Of a DNA stretch of 64,000 nt, positions 42,084 to 49,827 are shown one piece after another. Numbering within the stretch: position 1 is the first letter of the stretch; every line of letters begins with the position of its first letter. Under the pieces are notes generated by a model that was not told where the DNA came from, made no database searches, and saw only the letters and a list, made by a program, of their open reading frames with translations. Position numbers and translations under genes: made by a program. The stretch is from Massilia kyonggiensis (GTDB lineage Bacteria > Pseudomonadota > Gammaproteobacteria > Burkholderiales > Burkholderiaceae_D): NCBI RefSeq assembly GCF_024756235.1, contig NZ_JANUGY010000015.1, forward strand, positions 1-64,000, given 5' to 3'.

Positions 42084-42422
42084 ATGATCTCCGATGAAAT
42101 CAAGCGTTTGCACGAACTGCACCAGGCCGGCGCCCTGACCGACGCCGAATTCGAACAGGCGAAGGCGAAGGTGCTGTCCAGCGCCTCATCGACCGTGAAC
42201 CTGAACAAGACTGCGAGTGCCGACGGCACGTTCGCGTCCGAGCTGAACACCTTGCGCCGCTCGCGCACCGACCGCTGGCTGGGCGGCGTCTGCGGCGGCC
42301 TCGCCCGGGTCTCGGGTGTGGATGCGTGGGTGTGGCGGCTCGTGTTCACGCTGTTCACCATCACGTTCGGATTCGGGATCGTGATTTACCTGTTGTTGTG
42401 GATATTTGTTCCAGAAGAATAA
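42084..42422 (+). CDS. PspC-domain membrane protein with N-terminal SHOCT-like segment
   Basis: This 112-residue protein has an N-terminal helical segment ISDEIKRLHELHQAGALTDAEFEQAKAKVL (residues 2-31) of the SHOCT type. The PspC domain follows from about residue 55: RRSRTDRWLGGVCGGLARVSGVDAWVWRLVF, then a hydrophobic helix and LLLWIFVPEE. PspC proteins take part in the phage-shock envelope response and may act as a membrane sensor. A psp operon is not visible. It is placed between sucB and lpdA, an unusual insertion, starting 61 bases after sucB and 33 bases before lpdA. Confidence 0.88.
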   Translation: MISDEIKRLHELHQAGALTDAEFEQAKAKVLSSASSTVNLNKTASADGTFASELNTLRRSRTDRWLGGVCGGLARVSGVDAWVWRLVFTLFTITFGFGIVIYLLLWIFVPEE

Positions 42423-42455
42423 CGTGTGCGATCGGCATACAAAGGAAATCGATTT

Positions 42456-43889
42456 ATGAGCACTGAAAAACAATTCGACGTCGTCGTGATCGGCGGCGGC
42501 CCCGGCGGCTACGTGGCCGCGATCCGCGCTGCGCAACTGGGCTTCAAGACCGCCTGCATCGACGAATGGCAGAACGCCAAGGGCGGCCCGGCACTGGGCG
42601 GCACCTGCACCAACGTCGGCTGCATCCCGTCGAAGGCACTGCTGCAATCGTCGGAACACTTCGAGCACGCCGGTCACGCGTTCGCCGAGCACGGCATCGA
42701 CGTCGCCGGTCTCTCGCTGAACCTGGGCCAGATGCTCAAGCGCAAAGAGGGTGTCGTCAAGGCCAACAACGACGGCATCGTCTACCTGTTCAAGAAGAAC
42801 AAGGTCACCTTCTTCCACGGCCGCGGCACGTTCGCGGGTAAAGCCGGCGAAGGCTACACCATCAACGTGTCGGGCCCGACGACCGATTCGATCACGGCGA
42901 AGAACGTGATCATCGCGACCGGCTCGAACGCCCGCGAACTGCCGGGCGCACCGTTCGACGAGAAAGTCATCCTGTCGAACACCGGCGCGCTGACGGTCGA
43001 CGCCGTCCCGGCCAAGCTGGGCGTCATCGGCGCCGGCGTGATCGGCCTGGAGATGGGTTCCGTGTGGCGCCGCCTGGGTGCCAAGGTCACCGTGCTGGAA
43101 GGCCTGCCGACGTTCCTGGGCGCGGTCGACGAGCAGATCGCCAAGGAAGCGCACAAGCTGTTCACCAAGCAGGGCCTGGACATCCAGCTTGGCGTGAAGA
43201 TCAACAGCGTCACCAAGGGCGACAACAACGTCACCGTGGAATACGCCGATGCAGCGGGCGCCGCGAAGAGCGAAACGTTCGACCGCCTGATCATCTCGAT
43301 CGGCCGCGTGCCGAATACCAACGGCCTCGGCATCGAGACCGTCGGCGTGCAGCTGGACGAGCGCGGCTTCGTGGCCGTCGACGACGAGTGCCGCACGAAC
43401 GTCCCGGGCATCTGGGCCGTGGGCGACGTCGTGCGCGGTCCGATGCTGGCGCACAAGGCGGAAGAAGAGGGTGTCGCCGTCGCCGAGCGCATCGCCGGCC
43501 AGCACGGTCACGTCAACTTCAACACGATCCCGTGGGTCATCTACACCTCGCCGGAAATCGCGTGGGTCGGCAAGACCGAACAGCAGCTCAAGAAGGAAGG
43601 CGTCGCGTATAAAGCCGGCACGTTCCCGTTCATGGCCAACGGCCGTGCGCGCGCGCTGGGCGACACGTCGGGCATGGTGAAATTCCTGGCCGACGCGACG
43701 ACCGACGAAATCCTGGGCGTCCACATCGTGGGTCCGGTCGCATCGGAGCTGATCTCGGAAGCCGTCGTCGCGATGGAATTCCGCGCGTCGTCGGAAGACA
43801 TCGCCCGCATCTGCCACGCCCACCCGTCGCTGTCCGAAGCGACCAAGGAAGCCGCGCTCGCCGTCGACAAGCGTTCGCTGAACTTCTGA
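42456..43889 (+). CDS. lpdA: Dihydrolipoyl dehydrogenase (E3 component)
   Basis: This flavoenzyme reoxidises dihydrolipoamide of the 2-oxoglutarate complex with NAD+. It is 477 residues long. It has the FAD motif IGGGPGGYVAAIRAAQLG (11-28), the redox disulfide GGTCTNVGCIPSKALLQ (48-64 region), an NAD-binding IGAGVIGLEMG near 190, the AVGDV FAD segment, and the C-terminal HAHPSLSEATKEA carrying the catalytic His. The ATG at 42456 has an AAGGA site seven to ten bases upstream. It ends the odh operon; a strong hairpin terminator follows. Confidence 0.97.
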   Translation: MSTEKQFDVVVIGGGPGGYVAAIRAAQLGFKTACIDEWQNAKGGPALGGTCTNVGCIPSKALLQSSEHFEHAGHAFAEHGIDVAGLSLNLGQMLKRKEGVVKANNDGIVYLFKKNKVTFFHGRGTFAGKAGEGYTINVSGPTTDSITAKNVIIATGSNARELPGAPFDEKVILSNTGALTVDAVPAKLGVIGAGVIGLEMGSVWRRLGAKVTVLEGLPTFLGAVDEQIAKEAHKLFTKQGLDIQLGVKINSVTKGDNNVTVEYADAAGAAKSETFDRLIISIGRVPNTNGLGIETVGVQLDERGFVAVDDECRTNVPGIWAVGDVVRGPMLAHKAEEEGVAVAERIAGQHGHVNFNTIPWVIYTSPEIAWVGKTEQQLKKEGVAYKAGTFPFMANGRARALGDTSGMVKFLADATTDEILGVHIVGPVASELISEAVVAMEFRASSEDIARICHAHPSLSEATKEAALAVDKRSLNF

Positions 43890-43919
43890 TACCTGTATGA
43901 CCGGGCGTAAAGCCCGACT

Positions 43920-43955
43920 GGGGGTGGACGGCAGTGCTGTCCACCCCCATCTTTA
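43920..43955 (+). terminator. Strong hairpin terminator after lpdA
   Basis: A 10-bp stem GGGGGTGGAC / GTCCACCCCC surrounds a nine-base loop and is followed by ATCTTTAT. It lies 30 bases after the lpdA stop and 14 bases before the zapE start. The stem sequence is close to the GGGTGGAC core of the palindromic repeats elsewhere in the window. Confidence 0.8.
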
Positions 43956-43968
43956 TGCGGCACTTTCC

Positions 43969-45066
43969 ATGAACGTCCAAGAGTACTACCAGCACGCGCT
44001 GACCGAGCGCGGATTCAAGTCCGATCCCGCGCAGCAGCGCGCCGTCGACCGCCTGCAGGAGGCCTACGACGACTGGGTCGCGTACAAGTCGCAGCGCTCG
44101 TCCGCGTTCAAACGCCTGATCAACCGTCCCGACGTGCCGCAGGGCGTCTACATGTGGGGCGGGGTGGGGCGCGGCAAGTCCTTCCTCATGGACAGCTTCT
44201 ACTCGGTGGTGCCGGTCGTGCGCAAGACGCGCCTGCACTTCCACGAATTCATGCGCGCCGTGCACCGCCAGCTCGACGAGCTGAAAGGCGTGGAAGACCC
44301 GCTGATCGAAGTCGCCAGGCGCATCGCCAAGAAGTACCGCCTGATCTGCTTTGACGAATTCCACGTCAACGACGTGGCCGACGCGATGATCATGTACAAC
44401 CTGCTGTCCGCGCTGTTCGCCAACGGCGTGTCGTTCGTGATGACGTCGAACTACGACCCGGACAAGCTGTACCCGGACGGCCTGCACCGCGACCGCATGC
44501 TGCCCACGATTGCGCTGATCAAAGACAAGCTGGACGTCATGAACGTCGACGCCGGCATCGACTACCGGCACCGCGCGCTGGAACAGGTGCAGGCTTATTA
44601 CACGCCGCTGGGCGCGGCCTCCGACCGGCTGCTGCGCGAGGCGTATGCGAAAGTCGCCGACACGGCCGACGAGGATCCGCGCGTGCACATCGAACAGCGC
44701 GAGCTGCGTGCGCTGCGGCGTGCCGGCGGCGTGATCTGGTTCGACTTCGCCACCTTGTGCGGCGGCCCGCGCTCGCAGAACGACTACCTGGAACTGGCGA
44801 GCCAGTTCCACACCGTGATCCTGTCGGGCGTGCCGCGCATGTCGGCCGCGATGTCGTCGGAGGCGCGCCGCTTCACGTGGCTGATCGACGTGTTCTACGA
44901 TCACAAGGTCAAGCTGATCATGTCGGCCGAGGTCGAGCCGGAGCTGCTGTACACCGAGGGCGCGATGTCGAACGAGTTCCACCGCACGGTGTCGCGTATC
45001 ATTGAGATGCAGTCGCGTGAATACATGCTCGCCGAGCGGCGCGGCGCGGCCGATTCGCTGGCCTGA
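43969..45066 (+). CDS. zapE: Cell division protein ZapE (AFG1-family ATPase)
   Basis: This 365-residue ATPase associates with FtsZ at the division ring in E. coli and is related to mitochondrial AFG1. Walker A is GGVGRGKSFLMDSF at about residues 62-75, Walker B LICFDEFHVNDVADAM near 125, and the sensor region SNYDPDKLYPDGLHRDRMLP follows. The remaining helical stretch, with FDFATLCGGPRSQNDYLELA, is conserved. The ATG at 43969 begins MNVQEYYQHAL, the typical start; a frame from 43897 would run through the terminator. Position after lpdA is the conserved one. Confidence 0.92.
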   Translation: MNVQEYYQHALTERGFKSDPAQQRAVDRLQEAYDDWVAYKSQRSSAFKRLINRPDVPQGVYMWGGVGRGKSFLMDSFYSVVPVVRKTRLHFHEFMRAVHRQLDELKGVEDPLIEVARRIAKKYRLICFDEFHVNDVADAMIMYNLLSALFANGVSFVMTSNYDPDKLYPDGLHRDRMLPTIALIKDKLDVMNVDAGIDYRHRALEQVQAYYTPLGAASDRLLREAYAKVADTADEDPRVHIEQRELRALRRAGGVIWFDFATLCGGPRSQNDYLELASQFHTVILSGVPRMSAAMSSEARRFTWLIDVFYDHKVKLIMSAEVEPELLYTEGAMSNEFHRTVSRIIEMQSREYMLAERRGAADSLA

Positions 45067-45083
45067 ACGATCAAAGGAACCGA

Positions 45084-45755
45084 ATGAAAGCAGACTTCGT
45101 CACAGACACCCGTATCCGCCTGCGCACGCTCGCCGTGGCGCTGTCCGCCGCGCTGCTGGGCGCGTGCGCCAGCCAGGACGTGGTGCCGCGCGAGGTACCG
45201 CCGCCGCCCGTGACGTCCGTCGCGCAGGCCGACCAGCAGCTGGCGGCCGTCGCGCGCGAGCGTGCGGCGATCGAGGCCCGCTTCGCGGAACGGGAACGCG
45301 TCTGCTACGACAAGTTTTTCGTGAATAACTGCCTCGACGAGGCGAAGGAACGCCGCCGCAGCGCGCTCGCCGCCCAGCGCGCGATCGAGGTGCAGGCCGA
45401 GCGCTTCAAGCGCCAGGCCGTCGTCGAGGAGCGCGACCGCAACCTGGCCGAGGCGGAACGGCGCTTCAAGGAGCAGGAGGCGCGCCTCGCGGAAGAACCG
45501 CCGAAGCCGGCAGCCGAGCCGACCCCGCTGCCGCCGCCGCGCAAGTCGACCGTGCCCGCCCGCATGGCCGAACACGACGCCCGCCTGCGTACCGAGAAAA
45601 AGGACGAAGCGGCGAACGCGGCCAAGCGCGCGCAGAACGTGCGCGACTACGAGGCGCGCAAGGCCCAGTCGGAAGAACGCCAGCGCAAGGTCGCCCAGCG
45701 CAAGGCGGAGAAGGCGGCGAAAGCGGCGAAAGAGGCCGCAGACGCCAAGAAATAA
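45084..45755 (+). CDS. Coiled-coil lipoprotein, unknown function
   Basis: This is a 223-residue predicted lipoprotein. The signal ends with the lipobox LLGAC (Cys28). A PPPP spacer follows, then a long charged helical region with a Cys pair (RVCYDKFFVNNCLDEAK) and heptad-like Lys/Glu/Ala repeats up to a Lys-Ala-rich C-terminus (AEKAAKAAKEAADAKK). Such proteins are envelope-associated but no named family was recognised. It starts 17 bases after zapE and is probably co-transcribed with it. It converges with the phosphatase gene, two bases away. Confidence 0.75.
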   Translation: MKADFVTDTRIRLRTLAVALSAALLGACASQDVVPREVPPPPVTSVAQADQQLAAVARERAAIEARFAERERVCYDKFFVNNCLDEAKERRRSALAAQRAIEVQAERFKRQAVVEERDRNLAEAERRFKEQEARLAEEPPKPAAEPTPLPPPRKSTVPARMAEHDARLRTEKKDEAANAAKRAQNVRDYEARKAQSEERQRKVAQRKAEKAAKAAKEAADAKK

Positions 45756-45757
45756 GA

Positions 45758-46528
45758 TCAGGGCCGGTCGAGCACCGGCTTGACCAGCTTCACGATGGCC
45801 ATGCTGCAGTTCCCGCCCTTGCCCTGCGACCTCTCGCCGGCCTTGTTGATCAGCATTTCGGACGCCTGACGGGGGCTGGACTTCGCGGTGACCGCACCCA
45901 GCTCGGCATCCGTGAAGAAATGCCACAGGCCGTCCGAGCACAGCAGGAAAACATCGTTCGCTGCCAGGTCGAGTCGGTGGCCGTACGTGATGAACGGTTC
46001 CTTGCGGCTATTGCCCATCACATTCAGCAACAGCTTGGACTTGCGGTGATTCTTCGCCGCGTCCGGCGGCAGGCGGTCGCTGGACACGAGGTGCTCGATA
46101 TAGGCCGCATCGCTCGTGCGCGCCAGGCACTTACCGTCGTGGAAGTAATACAGGCGCGAGTCGCCCACGTGGGCCCAGACGGCATCGCCATGCGGCGTCA
46201 GCACGAGGCCGACGAAGCTGGCGTGCGCCTGCGTCTGCGTCGTGACGGCGTTCATGTTGATGACCAGATGCGTTTCCTGCACGATGTCGCGCAACAGTTG
46301 CTGCAGGCGCTCCACGGACGGGCGGTCGCCCGGCTTGAATTCGTCGAACACCTGCCTGGCGGTGTGCAGGACCTGTTCCGCGCCGGCCGCGCCGGCAATG
46401 CCGTCGGACAGCACGGCCAGGACGTAGCCGGGCGCGCGGGCACCCGTCATGAGCGCGACTCGGTCGTTCTGCTGGGGGCGGTTACCGATATGCTGGGCGG
46501 TTCCCGCTTCTAACTTGTATGAGGTCAT
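45758..46528 (-). CDS. PP2C-family serine/threonine phosphatase, last metal Asp missing
   Basis: This is a 256-residue cytoplasmic PPM-type phosphatase. Motifs seen are QQNDRVAL, LSDGIAGAAGAE (first metal Asp), ASFVGLVL, AHVGDSRLYYF and LLCSDGLWHFFTDAEL. The final motif, normally containing an Asp-Asn pair, reads GKGGNCSMAIV: the Asp is replaced by Gly while the neighbouring residues remain. That residue normally binds a catalytic Mn/Mg ion, so the activity may be reduced or changed. No kinase partner gene is adjacent. The gene is convergent with the lipoprotein gene and divergent from the DUF465 gene. Confidence 0.87.
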   Translation of the reverse strand: MTSYKLEAGTAQHIGNRPQQNDRVALMTGARAPGYVLAVLSDGIAGAAGAEQVLHTARQVFDEFKPGDRPSVERLQQLLRDIVQETHLVINMNAVTTQTQAHASFVGLVLTPHGDAVWAHVGDSRLYYFHDGKCLARTSDAAYIEHLVSSDRLPPDAAKNHRKSKLLLNVMGNSRKEPFITYGHRLDLAANDVFLLCSDGLWHFFTDAELGAVTAKSSPRQASEMLINKAGERSQGKGGNCSMAIVKLVKPVLDRP

Positions 46529-46707
46529 AAACGTGGCTTTCCGATGCCGCCATGCCGGACTTTGTTGGCGGCAACGACGGTGTAGTTTAAACTATGCACC
46601 GGTTTGCACTGGAGTTGCAAGCCGTAACAATGAATAGCGCGCCGCCCCGAGCCAGCGGGCATGCGTCTTCCCACCCCTTTACGCTTAACTGTTCGGAAAT
46701 GCCTAAC

Positions 46708-46908
46708 ATGATCGACGTCCAGGAGATCCAGCGCCGTATTATTGAACTCGACGTGGAACATCGCGACCTCGATGCTGTCATCGACATGCTGACCCGCGAC
46801 GGTCACGCCGACCAGTTGCAGTTGCGCCGTCTGAAGAAACGCAAGCTGCAGTTGAAGGATCACATCACACTGCTGAAAATGCAGTTGGTGCCGGACGTGC
46901 CGGCATGA
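46708..46908 (+). CDS. DUF465 (YdcH-type) small protein
   Basis: This 66-residue protein is helical and highly charged: IDVQEIQRRIIELDVEHRDLDAVIDML, then QLQLRRLKKRKLQLKDHITLLKMQL. It is the DUF465/YdcH pattern of a short antiparallel coiled coil. I chose the ATG at 46708 with GGAA about nine bases upstream; an ATG nine bases earlier would remove the spacing, and a start at 46594 would add unrelated residues. It is followed by the helicase gene after 22 bases and probably shares its mRNA. Function is unknown. Confidence 0.82.
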   Translation: MIDVQEIQRRIIELDVEHRDLDAVIDMLTRDGHADQLQLRRLKKRKLQLKDHITLLKMQLVPDVPA

Positions 46909-46930
46909 GTACCATTTAAGCAGTCTCACC

Positions 46931-48961
46931 TTGACCGATCATCTCCCCCTGTCCGAAGCCGACCTCGACGCCGCGCAAGCGCCTTCCGAACCCACCGGCA
47001 AGTACGACGCCGAAGTCGACCGCATCTTCGGCGCCGGCGGTCCACTCGCGCCCGCCGTCGGCACGTTCAAGCCGCGCCAGTCGCAGACCGAGATGGCGAA
47101 GGCGATCGCGCACGCGATCAGCGAGCAGGGCACCCTGATCGCCGAGGCCGGCACTGGCACGGGCAAGACCTTCGCCTACCTCGTTCCCGCGCTGCTGTGG
47201 GGCGGCAAGACGATCATCTCGACCGGGACCAAGAACCTGCAGGACCAGCTGTTTTCGCGCGACATCCCGACCGTGCGCGCCGCATTGCGCGCCCCGGTGT
47301 CGGTGGCACTGCTGAAGGGCCGATCGAACTACCTTTGCCACTATCACCTGGAACGCACGCTGTCGAACGGCCGCCTGACGTCGCGCGACGACGTGGGCCA
47401 TTTGCGCGAGATCTCCCGCTTCATCAAGATGAGCCAGTCGGGCGACAAGGCCGAGCTGACGAAGGTCCCGGAAACGGCGTCCGTGTGGAACCTCGTGACG
47501 TCCACGCGGGAGAACTGCGTGGGCCAGGAATGCCAGTACTACCAGGACTGCTTCGTGATGAAAGCGCGCCGCGAAGCGCAGCAGGCGGACGTCGTCGTCG
47601 TCAACCACCACCTGTTCTTCGCCGACGTGGCGCTGAAGGAAGGCGGCATGGCCGAACTGCTGCCGTCCGCGAACACGATCATCTTCGACGAGGCGCACCA
47701 GTTGCCGGAAGTGGCGACGCTGTTCTTCGGCACGACCGTGTCGACGGGCCAGGTGCTGGAACTGTGCCGCGACGTGCTGGCCGAAGGCCTCGCGCACGCG
47801 CGCGGCGGCGTGGACTGGGCGAAGGTCGTGACCGTCGTCGAAAAGGCGGCGCGCGACCTGCGCCTGACGTTCCCGGAAGGCGGCACGCGCCTGTCCTTGC
47901 CACAGATCCCGCCCAGCTCGGAATTTTTCCCCGCGCTGGACAAGCTGAAGGAAGAACTGGAAGGCCTGATCGACGTGCTGGAGTCCCAGGCCGAGCGCGC
48001 CGAGACGATCGAGCAGTGCCGCGTGCGCGCCGTCGAGATGCTGGAACAGTACAAGGCGTGGAAATCCGAGCCGAAGAAGGGTAAAGAAATCGAAGGGGAT
48101 GATGCCGTGCTGTGGGTCGAGGCGTTTTCCTCGTCGCTGCAGCTGCACAAGACGCCGCTGTCGATCGCGCCGATCTTCGCAGGCCAGCGCGCCGGCACGC
48201 CGCGCAGCTGGATCTTCACGTCCGCCACGCTGGCCGTGAAGAACGACTTCAAGCATTTCACCGCGCAGCTGGGCATGACCGGCGAGCCGGCCCAAAGCTG
48301 GCCCAGCCCGTTCAACTACCAGGAGCAGGGCATCCTGTACGTGCCGACCGGCCTGCCGGAACCGAACACGTTCGGCTACACGGACGCCGTCGTCGACATG
48401 GCGCTGCCCGTGATCGAAGCCGCGGGCGGCCGCTGCTTCTTCCTGTGCACGACGATCCGTGCCGTCAACCGCGTGGCCGAACGCCTGCGCGAGGAATTCG
48501 CCGCACGCGGCCTCGACTTCCCCCTGTTCGTGCAGGGCGAGCGGGGCCGCACGGAATTGCTGGACTCCTTCCGCAACGCGGGCAATGCCGTGCTCGTGGG
48601 CAGCCAGAGCTTCTGGGAAGGCGTCGACGTGCGCGGCGAGGCGCTGTCGCTCGTCATCATCGACAAGCTGCCGTTCGCGCCGCCCGACGACCCCGTGCTG
48701 GCCGCGCGCATCGAGGTGATGGAAAAGAAGGGCATGAACGGCTTTGTGCACCACACCTTGCCGGAAGCCATCATCAACCTGAAGCAGGGCGCCGGGCGCC
48801 TGATCCGCGACGTCGAGGATCGGGGCGTGCTGATGCTGTGCGATCCGCGCGTGATCAGCAAGCCGTATGGGCGGCGTATCTGGCAGAGTTTGCCGCCGTT
48901 TCGGCGGACGCGGGTGCAGGCTGAGGTGATCGAGTTTTTCAAGGCGCCTCCTAAAGCCTAG
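46931..48961 (+). CDS. DinG/YoaA-type Fe-S ATP-dependent DNA helicase
   Basis: This is a 676-residue superfamily 2, XPD-like 5'-3' helicase acting on DNA repair intermediates. It has the Q-motif region FKPRQSQTEMAKAIA, Walker A EAGTGTGKTFAYLVPALL, the four-Cys Fe-S site (LCHYHLERT and CVGQECQYYQDC), the DEAH box IFDEAHQLPE, and in the C-terminal half GSQSFWEGVDVRGE and QGAGRLIRD (motif VI). Length and motifs fit YoaA more than DinG. The start is a TTG at 46931; no ATG exists before motif I without loss of the Q region, and the ribosome site is weak. Confidence 0.9.
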   Translation: MTDHLPLSEADLDAAQAPSEPTGKYDAEVDRIFGAGGPLAPAVGTFKPRQSQTEMAKAIAHAISEQGTLIAEAGTGTGKTFAYLVPALLWGGKTIISTGTKNLQDQLFSRDIPTVRAALRAPVSVALLKGRSNYLCHYHLERTLSNGRLTSRDDVGHLREISRFIKMSQSGDKAELTKVPETASVWNLVTSTRENCVGQECQYYQDCFVMKARREAQQADVVVVNHHLFFADVALKEGGMAELLPSANTIIFDEAHQLPEVATLFFGTTVSTGQVLELCRDVLAEGLAHARGGVDWAKVVTVVEKAARDLRLTFPEGGTRLSLPQIPPSSEFFPALDKLKEELEGLIDVLESQAERAETIEQCRVRAVEMLEQYKAWKSEPKKGKEIEGDDAVLWVEAFSSSLQLHKTPLSIAPIFAGQRAGTPRSWIFTSATLAVKNDFKHFTAQLGMTGEPAQSWPSPFNYQEQGILYVPTGLPEPNTFGYTDAVVDMALPVIEAAGGRCFFLCTTIRAVNRVAERLREEFAARGLDFPLFVQGERGRTELLDSFRNAGNAVLVGSQSFWEGVDVRGEALSLVIIDKLPFAPPDDPVLAARIEVMEKKGMNGFVHHTLPEAIINLKQGAGRLIRDVEDRGVLMLCDPRVISKPYGRRIWQSLPPFRRTRVQAEVIEFFKAPPKA

Positions 48962-48964
48962 ATC

Positions 48965-48989
48965 GTAGGGTGGGCACCCTGTGCCCACC
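48965..48989. repeat. Copy of the GTAGGGTGGGC palindromic repeat
   Basis: GTAGGGTGGGCAC-CCT-GTGCCCACC forms a 9-bp hairpin (GGTGGGCAC / GTGCCCACC) three bases after the helicase stop. It matches the end of the element at 33096-33175 and may also terminate the helicase mRNA. Confidence 0.75.
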
Positions 48990-49023
48990 TTCGACTTCGA
49001 GTCTGCCGCGGAGTCGGAGATTC

Positions 49024-49064
49024 GGGGTCAGAGCCCTAAAAAAGCAAATTCGGGCTCTGACCCC
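49024..49064. repeat. GGGGTCAGAGC inverted repeat
   Basis: GGGGTCAGAGCCC (49024-49036) is matched by GGGCTCTGACCCC (49052-49064), a perfect 13-bp stem around a 15-base AT-rich loop. The core is the same as that of the repeat cluster at 61896-62114. About 145 bases follow before the TIR gene, with no gene. Confidence 0.75.
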
Positions 49065-49210
49065 CGGCTTCGTTTAGCTGTACCTTTCAGCTCGCCCCGC
49101 GGTACGCTGCGCGTCCCTGCGGCTGTCGCTTGTGCTCCCACAACATGCAGGATGGGTGACTTGTTTAGAGTCACACAGGCCCGGCCGGTGGCAGACTTCA
49201 AGGGGGAGCA

Positions 49211-49819
49211 ATGGCGATACGTTATGGCTGCTTTTTCAGCTATGCCCATGGACGGCACGAGCTGATGCAGCGCTTCAAGGCCACGCTGGCCGATGCACTG
49301 CGCTGTTACCTCGAACCGTATTTCGACAACGAAGACGAACTGTTCATCGACACCGAACAACTCGGTGGCGGTGACGACCTCGACCGCAAGATCGCCCGCG
49401 CGCTGTGCGAAAGCGCGTGCATGGTGCTGATCTACACGCCCAAGTACGAGGCCCATCCCTACACGCGGCGTGAGTACGCCGCGATGCGCCTGATCGAGGC
49501 CGAGCGCAGCACGTGGTACACGCTGCCCAGCCAGCTGATCATCCCCGTCATCATGACGCAGCACCCCGTCAGCCTGCCCCCGCAGATCAGCCAATCCACG
49601 TTCTATGTCGACTTCTCGCGCTTCACGATGGCCACGGCCGACCTGAAGTCGAACCCAGATTTCCTGCCGGACATCGACAAGATGGTCCGGCGCATCGTCA
49701 CGCATTACCAATACCAGAAAAAAACCATGCCGCCGGCGCATGACTGCAACCAATTCGACCTTCCCGCTGTCCCACCCGCATGGCGTGAGTTACCGGATCC
49801 AACCTTCCCAAAAAAATGA
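49211..49819 (+). CDS. TIR-domain protein
   Basis: This 202-residue cytoplasmic protein starts with a TIR fold: box 1 CFFSYAH at residues 7-13, FIDTEQLGGGDDLDRKIARALCESACMVLIYTPKY (39-79), and PYTRREYAAM, where Glu88 is in the position of the catalytic Glu of bacterial NADases. The C-terminal third (residues 140-202) has no recognised domain. TIR proteins in bacteria often cleave NAD or make signal nucleotides in defence. An AGGGGGAG ribosome site precedes the ATG. The next gene begins eight bases after the stop, so the two are coupled. Catalytic ability is not proven; the Cys usually two to three residues before the Glu is not present. Confidence 0.8.
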   Translation: MAIRYGCFFSYAHGRHELMQRFKATLADALRCYLEPYFDNEDELFIDTEQLGGGDDLDRKIARALCESACMVLIYTPKYEAHPYTRREYAAMRLIEAERSTWYTLPSQLIIPVIMTQHPVSLPPQISQSTFYVDFSRFTMATADLKSNPDFLPDIDKMVRRIVTHYQYQKKTMPPAHDCNQFDLPAVPPAWRELPDPTFPKK

Positions 49820-49827
49820 GGAGCCTT

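Noticed and set aside
46916..48988. A 690-codon minus-strand frame opposite the helicase
   Set aside because: Same reason: a shadow of a gene with complete helicase motifs.
48965..49064. Possible CRISPR array or attachment site before the TIR gene
   Set aside because: The repeats are single palindromes of two different families with no regular spacers; no integrase gene or tRNA is adjacent.
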